From: Denitromonas sp.
Lineage (GTDB): Bacteria; Pseudomonadota; Gammaproteobacteria; Burkholderiales; Rhodocyclaceae
DNA length: 64,000 nucleotides
Assembly: GCF_034676725.1 (NCBI RefSeq)
Contig: NZ_JAUCBR010000004.1
Span: 3,500,001-3,564,000, forward strand
Direction: 5' to 3'
In this document: in pieces, positions 17,353 to 25,859 of the stretch
Layout of the letters: each line of letters begins with the position of its first letter
How positions within the stretch are numbered: the first letter of the stretch is position 1
The notes under the pieces: model-generated
Seen by the model: only the letters and a program-made list of their open reading frames with translations
Told to the model about the DNA's origin: nothing
The model's database searches: none
Position numbers and translations under genes: made by a program

Positions 17353-17910
17353 CTAGGCGTCGTCCTCCCGCCACTTGCGGACCGGATACGTGGCGACCAT
17401 CACCGCCGAGCTCCAGTAATCGGGCGAGAGGCCGGCTTTCTTCTTGAGCTCGGCGAGGAAGTCGCGCGGATCGGGCAACTGCGCCCACACCTGCGGCAAG
17501 AAGGTGGCCTGCTGGCAGCCGTTGAAGAAGATCACGCCGTCCTCGCCGGGGCGCAGCTGGGCGATGACCTCGGCCTCGGACCTGGCGTCGAGAAACTCGG
17601 CGCGGCCGAGCAGGGACACCTCGACCCGGATGTCCGGCCACTCGTCGACGGTCAGTGCGGTAAAACGGGGGTCGCGCAGGGCGGCGGCCTGTGCATTGGC
17701 GACCACGTCGTCGGCCAGTGCGCGATGCGGCTTGAGGCTGCCGATACAGCCGCGCAACTGGCCATTGCGGGTGAGGGTGACGAAGGTGGCGCCGCGCTCG
17801 GCCAAGTCCGGGTCGGGCGCCGGCGCGGGACCGAGTTCGAGTGCGTGTTCGATGGCGGCGCGGGCGCGGGCGAGCAGGCGGGCGCCGAGGTCGGGTTCAG
17901 TGAGCGACAT
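17353..17910 (-). CDS. amrA: AmmeMemoRadiSam system protein A (AMMECR1 domain)
   Basis: A 185-residue protein from the ATG at 17910, chosen because the AMMECR1 domain fills the product from there; a longer frame only overlaps the B gene. Signature elements are FVTLTRNGQLRGCIGSL with the conserved LRGCIGS, RDPRFTALTVDEWPDIRVE and VIFFNGCQQATFLPQVW. The 14-base overlap with the end of the B component suggests translational coupling. Biochemical function of AMMECR1 proteins is unknown. Confidence 0.88.
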   Translation of the reverse strand: MSLTEPDLGARLLARARAAIEHALELGPAPAPDPDLAERGATFVTLTRNGQLRGCIGSLKPHRALADDVVANAQAAALRDPRFTALTVDEWPDIRVEVSLLGRAEFLDARSEAEVIAQLRPGEDGVIFFNGCQQATFLPQVWAQLPDPRDFLAELKKKAGLSPDYWSSAVMVATYPVRKWREDDA

Positions 17911-18716
17911 GACGTTGGGCTGGCGTAAAGGCAATGCTGGTATAGCCCACCACGCGATTGCGGTCACCGGCGGTGTCGCCGGAATTGCGCAGATCGAGCA
18001 CGGTGGGGGCGAGGTGGTGGCGCTGGGCGGCGAGCAGCATGCCTTCGATGGGTAGCGCACCGCAGGCCTGGTCGAAGCCGAGCCCGCCCTGCAGGCGTTC
18101 GATCTGCTCCACCGTGGCGCGGTCGCGCCAGCGCGCCTGATGGTAGGGCAGGTAGTGCGACAGGTCGGAGGAGATGACGATCAGCGTGTCATCGTCGCCC
18201 CACAGGCGGTCGAGCAGATGGGCGACGCGCTCGGCCGTGGTGTCGCCGACCACGATGGGCACCACGGTGAAGTGGTCGAGCACGCTCTGCAAAAACGGCA
18301 GTTGCACTTCGAGCGCATGTTCGAGCGCATGCGGGGCGTCGTTCGACCAGAACATCCGGCTCATCCTGGATTGCCAGCCAGCACTCGCGGTCCACCGCCA
18401 CCTCGCCCAGCGGGGTGGCAAACGATTGCGCCGCCGGCAGGGCAAAGCCGCGCACCGGAACGCGGTGACACGGGCCGAGCAACACCACACGGCGATAGAA
18501 CTCGCGCGTGCTGCGCAGGCTGGCGTAGGCGGCCGCAGCGATGGGGCCGGAATAGACATAGCCGGCATGGGGGACGATCAGCGCCTTGGGCCAGTGTACG
18601 GTGTCCAGCGGCATGGCAGAGTTGAGCATGTCGCCGATCATGATCTGCAGGGCGCGGGGGTCGGCCGGGTAGAAGGCGCCGGCGACAGCAGGCGGGCGGA
18701 TGGAAGCGTTGGCCAT
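17897..18716 (-). pseudogene. amrB: AmmeMemoRadiSam system protein B (MEMO1 family), interrupted by a frameshift
   Basis: Two frames together give a complete MEMO1-family protein of about 272 residues. The first, from the ATG at 18716, carries RPPAVAGAFYPADP, VPHAGYVYSGPIAAAAY and VVLLGPCHRVPV, then loses homology after WLAIQDEPDVLV. The second starts making sense at NDAPHALEHALEVQLPFLQ and continues with IVVGDTT, VISSDLSHYL and the C-terminal Cys-containing segment. The switch is near 18346; dropping one base would give LVNDAPHALEHALEVQ. No homopolymer is present there. Because the A and radical SAM genes are intact and the 14 bp overlap is kept, a sequencing indel or a very recent mutation is more likely than old decay. 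Confidence 0.8.
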
Positions 18717-18811
18717 GACAGGCTCCGGAAAACCGTAGTGTTTTCAGGGTCATTATAGGCCTTGCCGCCGGCCCGGGCCGGCGCGGTGTGGCTATCCGGT
18801 TGGCCGTGCGC

Positions 18812-19744
18812 TCACGCCTGCGGCGTACGGTAGCCCGGCCGCAGCGCGTGCAACAGCCGCAACAGCTGCGTGCGCGAGACCACGATCATCACGTTTCCGA
18901 TCAGGACCAGACCGACGCCGGTGACCGCGGCGGGCGTCCAGTGATAGTTTTCGAACAGGGTGGAGATACCCAACGCAACAAGGGGAAAGGCGACCATCGC
19001 GTAAGCGGCCCGCTCGGCGCCGATGCGCCCGAGCAGGGTCAGGAAGCTGCCGAAGGCCAGCACGGAGCCGAACAGCGCCAGGTAGATCAGCGACCCCGTG
19101 TAGCCCCAGGTGGCGGCGTAGGTAAACGGCAGGCCCTGGAACGACGCGATGAGGCCCAGCAAGGTGGCGCCGTAGGCCATGCCGTAGGCGTTGGTCTGAA
19201 CCACCGGCAGGCCCGCGCGCTGGTTGCGGGTCGACACCATGTTGCCCAGCGAGGCGATGAAGGTGCCCGTCACACTCAGCAGCAGGCCGTTGAGGGCGGC
19301 GCCGTCGACCTCCAGGCTGGCCAGCTCAGGCAGGAAGACCAGGCCGATACCGACCAGGCCGATCACGGCGCCGGCCAGGACCGACGCGTCCGGGCGCTTG
19401 CGAAAGAACAGCGCGCCGTTGGCGATGTTCATCAGCACGATGGTCGAGAACACCACTGCGATCAGGCCGCTGGTCAGATGCGCCGTGGCCCAGTAGACCA
19501 CCAGGTAGTTGAGGCCGAACAGGGTCAGCCCCTGCGCCATCATCCACAGATGCTGACGCGGCGCGAAACGCATCGGCAGCCTCTTCCAGCGGCACCATGC
19601 CAGCAGGATCAGCGCCGCCAGGGCAAAGCGATAGGCGACCGAGACTTCGCTCGGTACCTCGCCGAGCTGAAACTTGATGGCGAAGAAGGTGGAGCCCCAG
19701 ATCAGGACCGTGGTGAGGTAGAGCGTGCCGGTATGCGTCAACAT
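18812..19744 (-). CDS. EamA/DMT-family membrane transporter
   Basis: A 310-residue protein with about ten predicted helices in two EamA repeats. It begins TLYLTTVLIWGSTFFAIKFQ, a common opening of drug/metabolite transporters; WSATA-like features and a paired second half (GSLIYLALFGSVLAFGSFL) are visible. The substrate is unknown; relatives export amino acids or metabolites. It is divergent from a LysR regulator across an AT-rich 112 bp gap, the usual arrangement for LysR control of the neighbouring exporter. Confidence 0.85.
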   Translation of the reverse strand: MLTHTGTLYLTTVLIWGSTFFAIKFQLGEVPSEVSVAYRFALAALILLAWCRWKRLPMRFAPRQHLWMMAQGLTLFGLNYLVVYWATAHLTSGLIAVVFSTIVLMNIANGALFFRKRPDASVLAGAVIGLVGIGLVFLPELASLEVDGAALNGLLLSVTGTFIASLGNMVSTRNQRAGLPVVQTNAYGMAYGATLLGLIASFQGLPFTYAATWGYTGSLIYLALFGSVLAFGSFLTLLGRIGAERAAYAMVAFPLVALGISTLFENYHWTPAAVTGVGLVLIGNVMIVVSRTQLLRLLHALRPGYRTPQA

Positions 19745-19856
19745 GGGAAATCACCCTGGCAGAAATGCAGCGATGTGATTCGTTATACGCAGTGCCCGTG
19801 AATTAGAAAAACGATATTATTTGATGCCGTTGATTACGCTCGCTAATGGATTTGCC

Positions 19857-20744
19857 ATGCCGCGGAATATTGATATCAGCCTGATACGCACCTTTCTTGC
19901 CGTTGCCCAGTCCGGCGGCATGACGGCGGCGGCGCATGCGCTGAGTCTCACGCAAGGCGCGGTCAGCCAGCAGATCCGGCGTCTTGAGGGCATGTTCGAC
20001 GCGCCCTTGTTTGAACGCCGCGCCAAGACGGTCCGGCTGACGCCGACCGGCGAGCGCCTGATGGCGCGGGCGTATCGCCTGATCGCACTGAACGACGAGA
20101 CCTGGCAGTTGATGACCCAGCCGGCGTTCATCGGCGAAATCCGGTTGGGCGTGCCGCTCGACATCGTCCGGCCGCTGATGCCGCCGATCCTGCGGCGCTT
20201 CAGCCAGGCACACCCGGGGATCCAGCTGACCCTGGTCAGCGACATGACCGAGACGCTGCTGGCCGCCCTCAAGAACGGTGAGATCGATCTGACGCTGACC
20301 ACCGAGAGCGTGCCGGCCAAGGGCGATGGCTTGCTGCTGAGCGACCGCCTGGTGTGGATGGGCGCACACAACGGCGAAGCCTGCTTCAAGACGCCCTTGC
20401 CGGTGTCGCTGGGGTCCGAGTTCTGTGCGTTCCGGCGGCCGGCGCTCGATGCCTTGAGCCGGGCCGGCATCGACTGGCAGGCCATCTGCAGCGTGGGCAA
20501 CCTTGAGTCGATTCTTGCCACGGTCGAGGCCGATATGGCCGTTGCGCCCTATCTGTCGGCGCTGGTGCCGGGCAACCTGACCGCCATCCACCCCGAAGTG
20601 GGCCTGCCCGCGCTGCCGGCCAGCCATATCAATCTGCGCATGCCCGAGGCTGGCAGCACGCGGCTGGCCAATGAGCTGGCCACACATATTCGGCAAGGTT
20701 TTGACGCGCTGCGCGCGGGGCGATCGAGCCTGCCGACACCCTAG
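19857..20744 (+). CDS. LysR-family transcriptional regulator
   Basis: About 295 residues from the ATG at 19857, chosen because PRNIDISLIRTFLAVAQSGG is a standard LysR N-terminus; starts at 19821 and 19824 would add 12 or 11 residues. The winged helix covers AHALSLTQGAVSQQIRRLEG and RLTPTGERLM, and the rest is the substrate-binding fold of the effector domain (GEIRLGVPLDIVRPLMPPIL). It is divergent from the EamA transporter, which is its likely target. Its stop codon overlaps that of the convergent MgtC/DUF4010 gene at CTAG (20741-20744). Confidence 0.87.
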   Translation: MPRNIDISLIRTFLAVAQSGGMTAAAHALSLTQGAVSQQIRRLEGMFDAPLFERRAKTVRLTPTGERLMARAYRLIALNDETWQLMTQPAFIGEIRLGVPLDIVRPLMPPILRRFSQAHPGIQLTLVSDMTETLLAALKNGEIDLTLTTESVPAKGDGLLLSDRLVWMGAHNGEACFKTPLPVSLGSEFCAFRRPALDALSRAGIDWQAICSVGNLESILATVEADMAVAPYLSALVPGNLTAIHPEVGLPALPASHINLRMPEAGSTRLANELATHIRQGFDALRAGRSSLPTP

Positions 20745-22024
20745 CTGCCGGTCAGCCCGGCCCCGCCCAGGCTCATCCACACCAGCCCGCCGCCCAGCCC
20801 AAGGCCGACCGCAACCATGGCAGCCAGGACACGCTTGGCCACGCTGCGCCCGCCCACGCTGACGGCCAGGGTGGTCTTGAAGGCGAGGTTGGCGATCATC
20901 GCCAGGCCGATGGCGGTGACGGTGGGAACGGCGTCGAGGCGGTCGAGCGAGAACAGACGCAGGCTGGACAGGGTGATGGCGTCGACATCGGTGAGGCCCG
21001 AGACCAGCGCAATCAGATACAGGCCCTTGCTGCCGGCCACGTCCGACAACCAGGCCGCGCCGAGCAGCACGGCGGCGTAGATGGCGCCGAAGGTCAGCGC
21101 GGCGCGCAATTCGGTGGGGTTCTTGGTGTCGGGGACCGGCGTGCCGTCGTGGGTCATCAAGGTCTTCCACTGCAGGGCCAGTGCGAGCAGGCCGAGACCG
21201 AGGCCGGGGCCGGCGATGATCACCACTTGCAGCAGCAGGTCGGGCGCCAGCACCGCACAGACCACCGCCACCCGCACCAGCATGACCAGGTTGGCGATGA
21301 CGATGACCAGCGCCGCGATGGGCGCGAACTCAGTCCGCTTGCGGCCGTCGCGCGCAAAGACGAGGGTGGTTGCGGTACTCGATACCAGTCCGCCGAACAG
21401 GCCCACCAGCGGCGCGCCATAGCGCCCGCCGACCAGTTGCAGGGCGGCATAACCGGCCAGGCTGACGCCCGAAATGAGCACCACCATCAACCACACCTGG
21501 TAGGGGTTGAGCGCATCGAAGGGGCCGAAGTTGTGGTTGGGCAGCACCGGCAGGATGACCAGCGAGATCACGCTGAACTGCAGGATGGAGTTCCAGTCGC
21601 GCGCCGTGAGGCGGGTGGCCCAGCCACGCAGGGTGGTCTTGAAATAGAGCAGGGCGGTGACGCCGACGGCGATCATGATCGACAGCCGCACCTGCCCCTC
21701 CCACACCATGAAACCGAGCACATGGCACAGCAGCAGCGCCGCCACGGAGGTGGTGCCGGCGTCTTGCGGGTCGGGGTTTTGCAGGTAGGCGGCAATGATC
21801 ATGACGCCGATCAGGGTCAGGCTGACCAGGAAGGGCCACAGGCTGTCGAAGCGCTCGCCGAGCAGACCGGCAAGCGCGCCGAGCAGGCCGACCAGGCCGA
21901 AGGTGCGCAGGCCGGCGCGGGGTGCCGGTTGGCGTTCGCGCTCCAGCCCGAGCATGAGCCCGATGCCGAGGGCGACCAGGATGGCCTGGAATTGCGTCGG
22001 GTCGAGGGGGAGTTCTGGCGCCAT
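20741..22024 (-). CDS. MgtC/SapB-family membrane protein with DUF4010
   Basis: About 427 residues from the ATG at 22024; a TTG nine codons upstream is also possible, and neither has a strong ribosome site. The first 150 residues are MgtC/SapB-like (ILVALGIGLMLGLERERQ, then TFGLVGLLGALAGLLGERF), with the conserved GLERE in the first helix. The remainder is the multi-helix DUF4010 domain (LVGLFGGLVSSTATTLVFAR is characteristic). About twelve helices are expected. Such fusions are widespread and uncharacterised; a Mg-related role should not be assumed. Confidence 0.8.
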   Translation of the reverse strand: MAPELPLDPTQFQAILVALGIGLMLGLERERQPAPRAGLRTFGLVGLLGALAGLLGERFDSLWPFLVSLTLIGVMIIAAYLQNPDPQDAGTTSVAALLLCHVLGFMVWEGQVRLSIMIAVGVTALLYFKTTLRGWATRLTARDWNSILQFSVISLVILPVLPNHNFGPFDALNPYQVWLMVVLISGVSLAGYAALQLVGGRYGAPLVGLFGGLVSSTATTLVFARDGRKRTEFAPIAALVIVIANLVMLVRVAVVCAVLAPDLLLQVVIIAGPGLGLGLLALALQWKTLMTHDGTPVPDTKNPTELRAALTFGAIYAAVLLGAAWLSDVAGSKGLYLIALVSGLTDVDAITLSSLRLFSLDRLDAVPTVTAIGLAMIANLAFKTTLAVSVGGRSVAKRVLAAMVAVGLGLGGGLVWMSLGGAGLTGS

Positions 22025-22122
22025 TCGTGTGGGGTCGGTCGTGGTCCGCAAGGCCCATTCTACGCCGCATTGCCGGCGAGGCGGCGCGTGCCGCCGGGGC
22101 CGCTCGCAGGTAGAATCGCGCC

Positions 22123-22824
22123 ATGCAAAAAATTGCCCATCGCCATTTCGCCCTGGTGCCTGCCGCCGGCGGCGGTTCCCGCATGGGGCGGGAAACCCCC
22201 AAACAGTATCTGACGCTGATGGGCGAGCCGCTGCTGCGCCACACCTTGCGCGTGCTGTGCTCGGTGCCGCAGATCGAGCGCGTCTATGTGGTGTTGTCGG
22301 TCGGCGACCAGACCTGGAACGGCTTCGACTGGTCCGACCTCGGCGACAAGCTCAAGCCGATCTACGTCGGCGGCCCCTCACGTGCCGACAGCGTACTCAA
22401 TGGCCTGCGCGCCATCCGCCCGGATGTGCGCGATGGCGACTGGGTGCTGGTGCACGATGCGGCGCGTCCGTGTCTGGCGCCGTGGCATGTCGATACGCTG
22501 ATCAACACACTCGACGATGACGAGGTGGGTGGGCTGCTGGCCGTGCCGGTGGCCGACACACTCAAGCGCGCCGACCCGCAGGGCCGGGCCGTGGCCACCG
22601 TGCCGCGCGACAGCCTGTGGCAGGCCCAGACGCCGCAGATGTTCCGCTACATGATGCTGCGCCGCGCGCTCGAGTCGGCGCGCGATGTGACCGACGAGGC
22701 CAGTGCCATCGAAGCCGCCGGCCTGCGCCCGCGCCTGGTGCGCGGCGATCCGACCAATCTCAAAGTGACCTATCCGCTCGACCTGCACCTGGCCGAGTGG
22801 ATTCTGCAAAACCGGGAGAGCTGA
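22123..22824 (+). CDS. ispD: 2-C-methyl-D-erythritol 4-phosphate cytidylyltransferase
   Basis: A 233-residue cytosolic enzyme of the non-mevalonate isoprenoid pathway, joining CTP and MEP to form CDP-methylerythritol. The N-terminal nucleotide-binding loop is VPAAGGGSRMGRETPKQYL, with the family Arg and Lys in place. GGPSRADSVLNGL, VHDAARPCL and QTPQMFRYMML are further conserved stretches, and DPTNLKVTYPLDL is the usual ending. Length is normal. The ispF gene starts one base after its stop, the classic ispDF arrangement. Confidence 0.96.
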   Translation: MQKIAHRHFALVPAAGGGSRMGRETPKQYLTLMGEPLLRHTLRVLCSVPQIERVYVVLSVGDQTWNGFDWSDLGDKLKPIYVGGPSRADSVLNGLRAIRPDVRDGDWVLVHDAARPCLAPWHVDTLINTLDDDEVGGLLAVPVADTLKRADPQGRAVATVPRDSLWQAQTPQMFRYMMLRRALESARDVTDEASAIEAAGLRPRLVRGDPTNLKVTYPLDLHLAEWILQNRES

Positions 22825-22825
22825 C

Positions 22826-23320
22826 ATGAGCGCGCCTTTTCGCATCGGCCAGGGCTTTGATGTCCACGCGCTGGTGGCCGGTCGGCCGCTGATCATTGGC
22901 GGCGTATCGATTCCTTTTGCCAGCGGGCTGCTCGGCCACTCGGATGCCGACGTGCTGCTGCACGCCATCACCGATGCGCTGCTCGGCGCGGCGGGGCTGG
23001 GCGACATTGGCCGGCATTTTCCCGATACCGATCCGGCGCACGCCGGCGCCGACAGTCGCGTGCTGCTGCGCGAAGCGATGGCGGCGGTGCGTGCGGCCGG
23101 TTACACGGTGGGCAACGTGGATGCCACGGTGATCGCTCGCGCGCCCAAGCTGCTGCCGCATGTGCCGGCCATGGTCGCCAATATCGCCGCCGATCTGGGT
23201 GTGGCGAGCGATTGCATCAACATCAAAGGCAAGACCACCGAAAAGCTCGGCTTCACCGGCCGCGGCGAAGGCATTGCCGCGCAGGCGGTGGCGCTGCTGT
23301 TCCGGGCGGATGCCGGCTGA
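22826..23320 (+). CDS. ispF: 2-C-methyl-D-erythritol 2,4-cyclodiphosphate synthase
   Basis: A 164-residue enzyme converting CDP-ME 2-phosphate to the cyclic diphosphate with loss of CMP. Metal ligands are visible: GQGFDVHAL (Asp and His) and the His in LGHSDADVLLHAITDALLGA. GDIGRHFPDTDP, INIKGKTTEKLGFTGRGEGI and the C-terminal AVALL complete the signature. It directly follows ispD, with the ribosome site GGGAG inside the end of ispD, so translation is probably coupled. Confidence 0.96.
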   Translation: MSAPFRIGQGFDVHALVAGRPLIIGGVSIPFASGLLGHSDADVLLHAITDALLGAAGLGDIGRHFPDTDPAHAGADSRVLLREAMAAVRAAGYTVGNVDATVIARAPKLLPHVPAMVANIAADLGVASDCINIKGKTTEKLGFTGRGEGIAAQAVALLFRADAG

Positions 23321-23334
23321 AGCACCGTGCCCGG

Positions 23335-23871
23335 GTGACGACGCGCCGGTTCCGGCGCCGACTGCGCGTGTTTTTTTTTGCGCTCTGGCCGAGCCCGGCC
23401 GTCGCAACCCAACTGCACCAACTCGCGCGCGATGCCGCTGCACCCGACGCGCGCCTCATGCGTGCCGACACCCTGCATCTGACGCTTGCCTTTATTGGGG
23501 ACGTGGCGGTCGATCGGCTGCCGGCCATTGAGGCCGTTGGCGATCAGACCGCGTGGCCGCGTTGCACACTCCAGCTCGATCAGCTTGGCCATTGGCCGCA
23601 TAACCAGATCCTGTGGGCGGGCAGCCAGTCGCCGCCGGACGCTTTGGCGCAGCTCGCCGGCGAACTGTCCTCGGGTTTGCAGGCCATCGGCATTAGGCTG
23701 GCCGCTCGCCCGTTCGTACCGCATGTCACGCTGGCACGCCGGTGTCGGCATGCGCAGGTCAAAGCATTTGCGCCGATTGAATGGGCGGTCGAAGGCGGTG
23801 TGCTGGTGGTCTCGCATCGGGATGCGACCGGTGCACGTTATGAAATGCGTCGGCGCTGGTCGGCGGCGTGA
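23335..23871 (+). CDS. thpR: RNA 2',3'-cyclic phosphodiesterase (2'-5' RNA ligase family)
   Basis: A 2H-phosphoesterase. Its two catalytic HxT motifs, HLTL near residue 48 and HVTL near residue 130, are the right distance apart. RVFFFALWPSPAVA is the usual start of this family. The true start is uncertain: the frame is open back into ispF, and a GTG at 23335 gives 178 residues, the normal size. A run of nine T at about 23371-23379 lies just inside. The family opens 2',3'-cyclic phosphates on RNA. The gene sits between ispF and the racemase on one strand. Confidence 0.82.
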   Translation: MTTRRFRRRLRVFFFALWPSPAVATQLHQLARDAAAPDARLMRADTLHLTLAFIGDVAVDRLPAIEAVGDQTAWPRCTLQLDQLGHWPHNQILWAGSQSPPDALAQLAGELSSGLQAIGIRLAARPFVPHVTLARRCRHAQVKAFAPIEWAVEGGVLVVSHRDATGARYEMRRRWSAA

Positions 23872-23885
23872 GCGCAGGAGTCAGA

Positions 23886-24578
23886 ATGAAAACCATCGGT
23901 TTGCTGGGCGGCATGAGCTGGGAGTCCACCGTGAGCTACTACCAGGCCATCAACCGCGGCGTGAATGCCGCGCTCGGCGGCCTGCACTCGGCCAGGCTGG
24001 TGCTTGCCAGCGTCGACTTCGCGCCCATCGAGGCCGCACAGCATCGCGGCGACTGGGACGCCACCGCGCAGATGCTGGTCGAATCGGCGCAGTCGGTCGA
24101 AGCCGGCGGGGCGGATTTTCTGCTGATCTGCACCAACACCATGCACAAGGTGGCGCCACAGATCGAAGCGGCGCTGTCGATACCGCTGCTGCATATTGCC
24201 GACGCCACAGCCGAGGTGCTGCAGGCCGACGGTGTGCGTCGCGTCGGCCTGCTCGGCACGCGATTCACCATGGCGCAGGATTTCTACCTCGGCCGCCTGC
24301 GTGAGCGCTTCGGTATGGAGGTGCTGGTGCCCGAGGCCGCAGAGCGCGACTTTGTGCATTCGGTGATCTATGACGAGCTGTGCCGAGGCGTGGTGTCAGA
24401 GGCCTCGCGTGTGCGCTATGTCGAGATCATCGCCGGCTTGCAGGCGCGTGGCGCCGAGGCGGTGATTCTGGGCTGCACCGAGATCGCGCTGCTGGTGCAG
24501 GCCCAACATACCACCGTGCCGCTTTACGACACCACGGCCATTCATGCGGCAGCCGCCGTCAGGCACGCGCTGGCCTGA
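23886..24578 (+). CDS. Aspartate/glutamate racemase family protein
   Basis: A 230-residue cofactor-independent racemase from the ATG at 23886, which has AGGAG eight bases upstream. Both catalytic Cys motifs are present: LLICTNTMHK near residue 82 and ILGCTEIALL near 196. The N-terminus KTIGLLGGMSWESTVSYYQ is the hallmark of the YgeA-like branch, which favours certain neutral or basic amino acids over aspartate in some members; substrate cannot be read here. Its end converges with the RES toxin gene, three bases apart. Confidence 0.88.
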   Translation: MKTIGLLGGMSWESTVSYYQAINRGVNAALGGLHSARLVLASVDFAPIEAAQHRGDWDATAQMLVESAQSVEAGGADFLLICTNTMHKVAPQIEAALSIPLLHIADATAEVLQADGVRRVGLLGTRFTMAQDFYLGRLRERFGMEVLVPEAAERDFVHSVIYDELCRGVVSEASRVRYVEIIAGLQARGAEAVILGCTEIALLVQAQHTTVPLYDTTAIHAAAAVRHALA

Positions 24579-24581
24579 GCG

Positions 24582-25043
24582 CTATTTGCGGATCAGGCGC
24601 AGGTCGGTAATGAAGTCTTGCGGCGCGCCAATCTCGATCCTGGCGAAGTCGGGGTGCAGCGGATTGATGAGGTAATTGGTCTCGGCCGGAATCACCGCGC
24701 TCGGCACGGCCAGCACCGCACTGCGACCGCTGCGGGCCCAGTCGCTGCCCAAAGTTTGCAGATGCGCGCGGTTGGCTGGGTCATTCCATTTTTCTGGCAG
24801 ATCGGCGAGCGCGATCGTTTCGACCTTGAAGCGCTTCGGCAGCGTGGCCGGGATCATCACGTAGCGCGCACGCAGCGGTTCGTCCTGCACCAGAATTTCG
24901 AGCATCGCCAGCGACTGGCTGGCGGCGGTATAGACCATGGGCACGCCCTTGCGATTCCAGCGCCCGCCGAAGAGGCGCGCGCCTTCGCCGCTGAAGGCGG
25001 TGTCGGCGAAGCGGGCAGTGACGAGGCGCCAGAGGGTGGTCAT
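24582..25043 (-). CDS. RES-domain toxin of a RES/Xre toxin-antitoxin system
   Basis: A 153-residue RES protein. LWRLVTARFADTAFSGEGAR and LFGGRWNRKGVPMVYTAAS carry the conserved Arg of the name-giving R-E-S set; the Ser lies in SQSLAMLEIL and the Glu in MLE. Characterised RES toxins degrade NAD+ and arrest growth. The cognate Xre/MbcA/ParS antitoxin normally ends within a few bases of the toxin start, but here it is 816 bases upstream, with a repeat element between. The toxin may therefore have lost co-transcription. No strong ribosome site is visible before its ATG. Confidence 0.85.
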   Translation of the reverse strand: MTTLWRLVTARFADTAFSGEGARLFGGRWNRKGVPMVYTAASQSLAMLEILVQDEPLRARYVMIPATLPKRFKVETIALADLPEKWNDPANRAHLQTLGSDWARSGRSAVLAVPSAVIPAETNYLINPLHPDFARIEIGAPQDFITDLRLIRK

Positions 25044-25085
25044 GGTTTGTCGCCTTGGTGGCGGGGCGTGCGTGTATCGGAGGTT

Positions 25086-25777
25086 CGTTGGCCGGGTTTC
25101 GCCCCGGCGGGCGACTTACTTTCTTGCTTGTGCAAGAAAGGTAAGCAAAGAAGCACACCCCGCCGTCGTGGCCCTTCGGGCTTCCCTCCCTCCGCAAGCC
25201 CGGGGCGGGCAGCTTCGCGAACTCGCCCTGTGGGCTCAAACAGCGAAGCCGCTTCTTCCGCCCCGCACTTGCTGCGCTCGGCACGACAGAGGGGGAATGC
25301 GTGCCAGTCGGCAACAGCGGTGGGCATTCTCGTAGGGCGGATAAGCCGCAGGCGCATCCGCCGTTCGTGTTCGGCAGGTGCTGCATTCAGTGAAGGCGCT
25401 TCGCTCTTCCGCCCAACGAAGCAGCCAACAAACGTGTGAAGGCAAAGTTTCGTTGGGTGGGCGGGTTGCCGCCCACCATTGTGCCTCCGGGCACATGTTG
25501 CTTGGTGGGCAGCGAAGCTGACCACCCTACGAAACCACCTCAGCCGTTCAGCCAGGCACAACCGACCCGCCCTCTGCCGCGCCAACCGGAGGCGGTGGCG
25601 GGCGGAAAAAGGGGCTTCGCTGTTTGAGCCCGCAGGGCGAGTTTGCGAAGCACCCAGCCCGACAACGCCGCAGGGCGGGAACCCCGAAGGGGCGCGAAAG
25701 CGGGCTGTGCTTCTTTGCCTGGCTTTCTTGCACAAGCAAGAAAGTAGGTCGCCCGCCGGGGCGAAACCCGGCCAACG
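25086..25777. repeat. About 692 bp composite repeat element with long inverted ends, inserted between antitoxin and toxin
   Basis: The left arm (25086-25262, starting cgttggccgggtttcgcccc) and right arm (25601-25777, ending with its complement) are imperfect inverted copies of about 177 bp. Each contains its own hairpin, TTTCTTGC-TTGT-GCAAGAAA. The centre holds further palindromic units: gtagggcggataagcc at about 25333, also seen at 12915, and a gtgggcgg/ccgcccac unit around 25456-25475. No transposase or real gene is inside; open frames are by-products of base bias. It resembles a MITE-like or nested dispersed intergenic repeat. Confidence 0.7.
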
Positions 25778-25859
25778 ATTCTCATCGAAAGGCCGTGCTC
25801 GCTGAAGGCAGGAAAACGGTGTTCCGCTGCTCACCGAGTGGATCACACAAATTTTCGGC

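Noticed and set aside
25044..25859. Open frames inside the toxin-antitoxin spacer, considered as a transposase or third TA gene
   Set aside because: They run through palindromic repeat arms on both strands and have no motif of a transposase or antitoxin.
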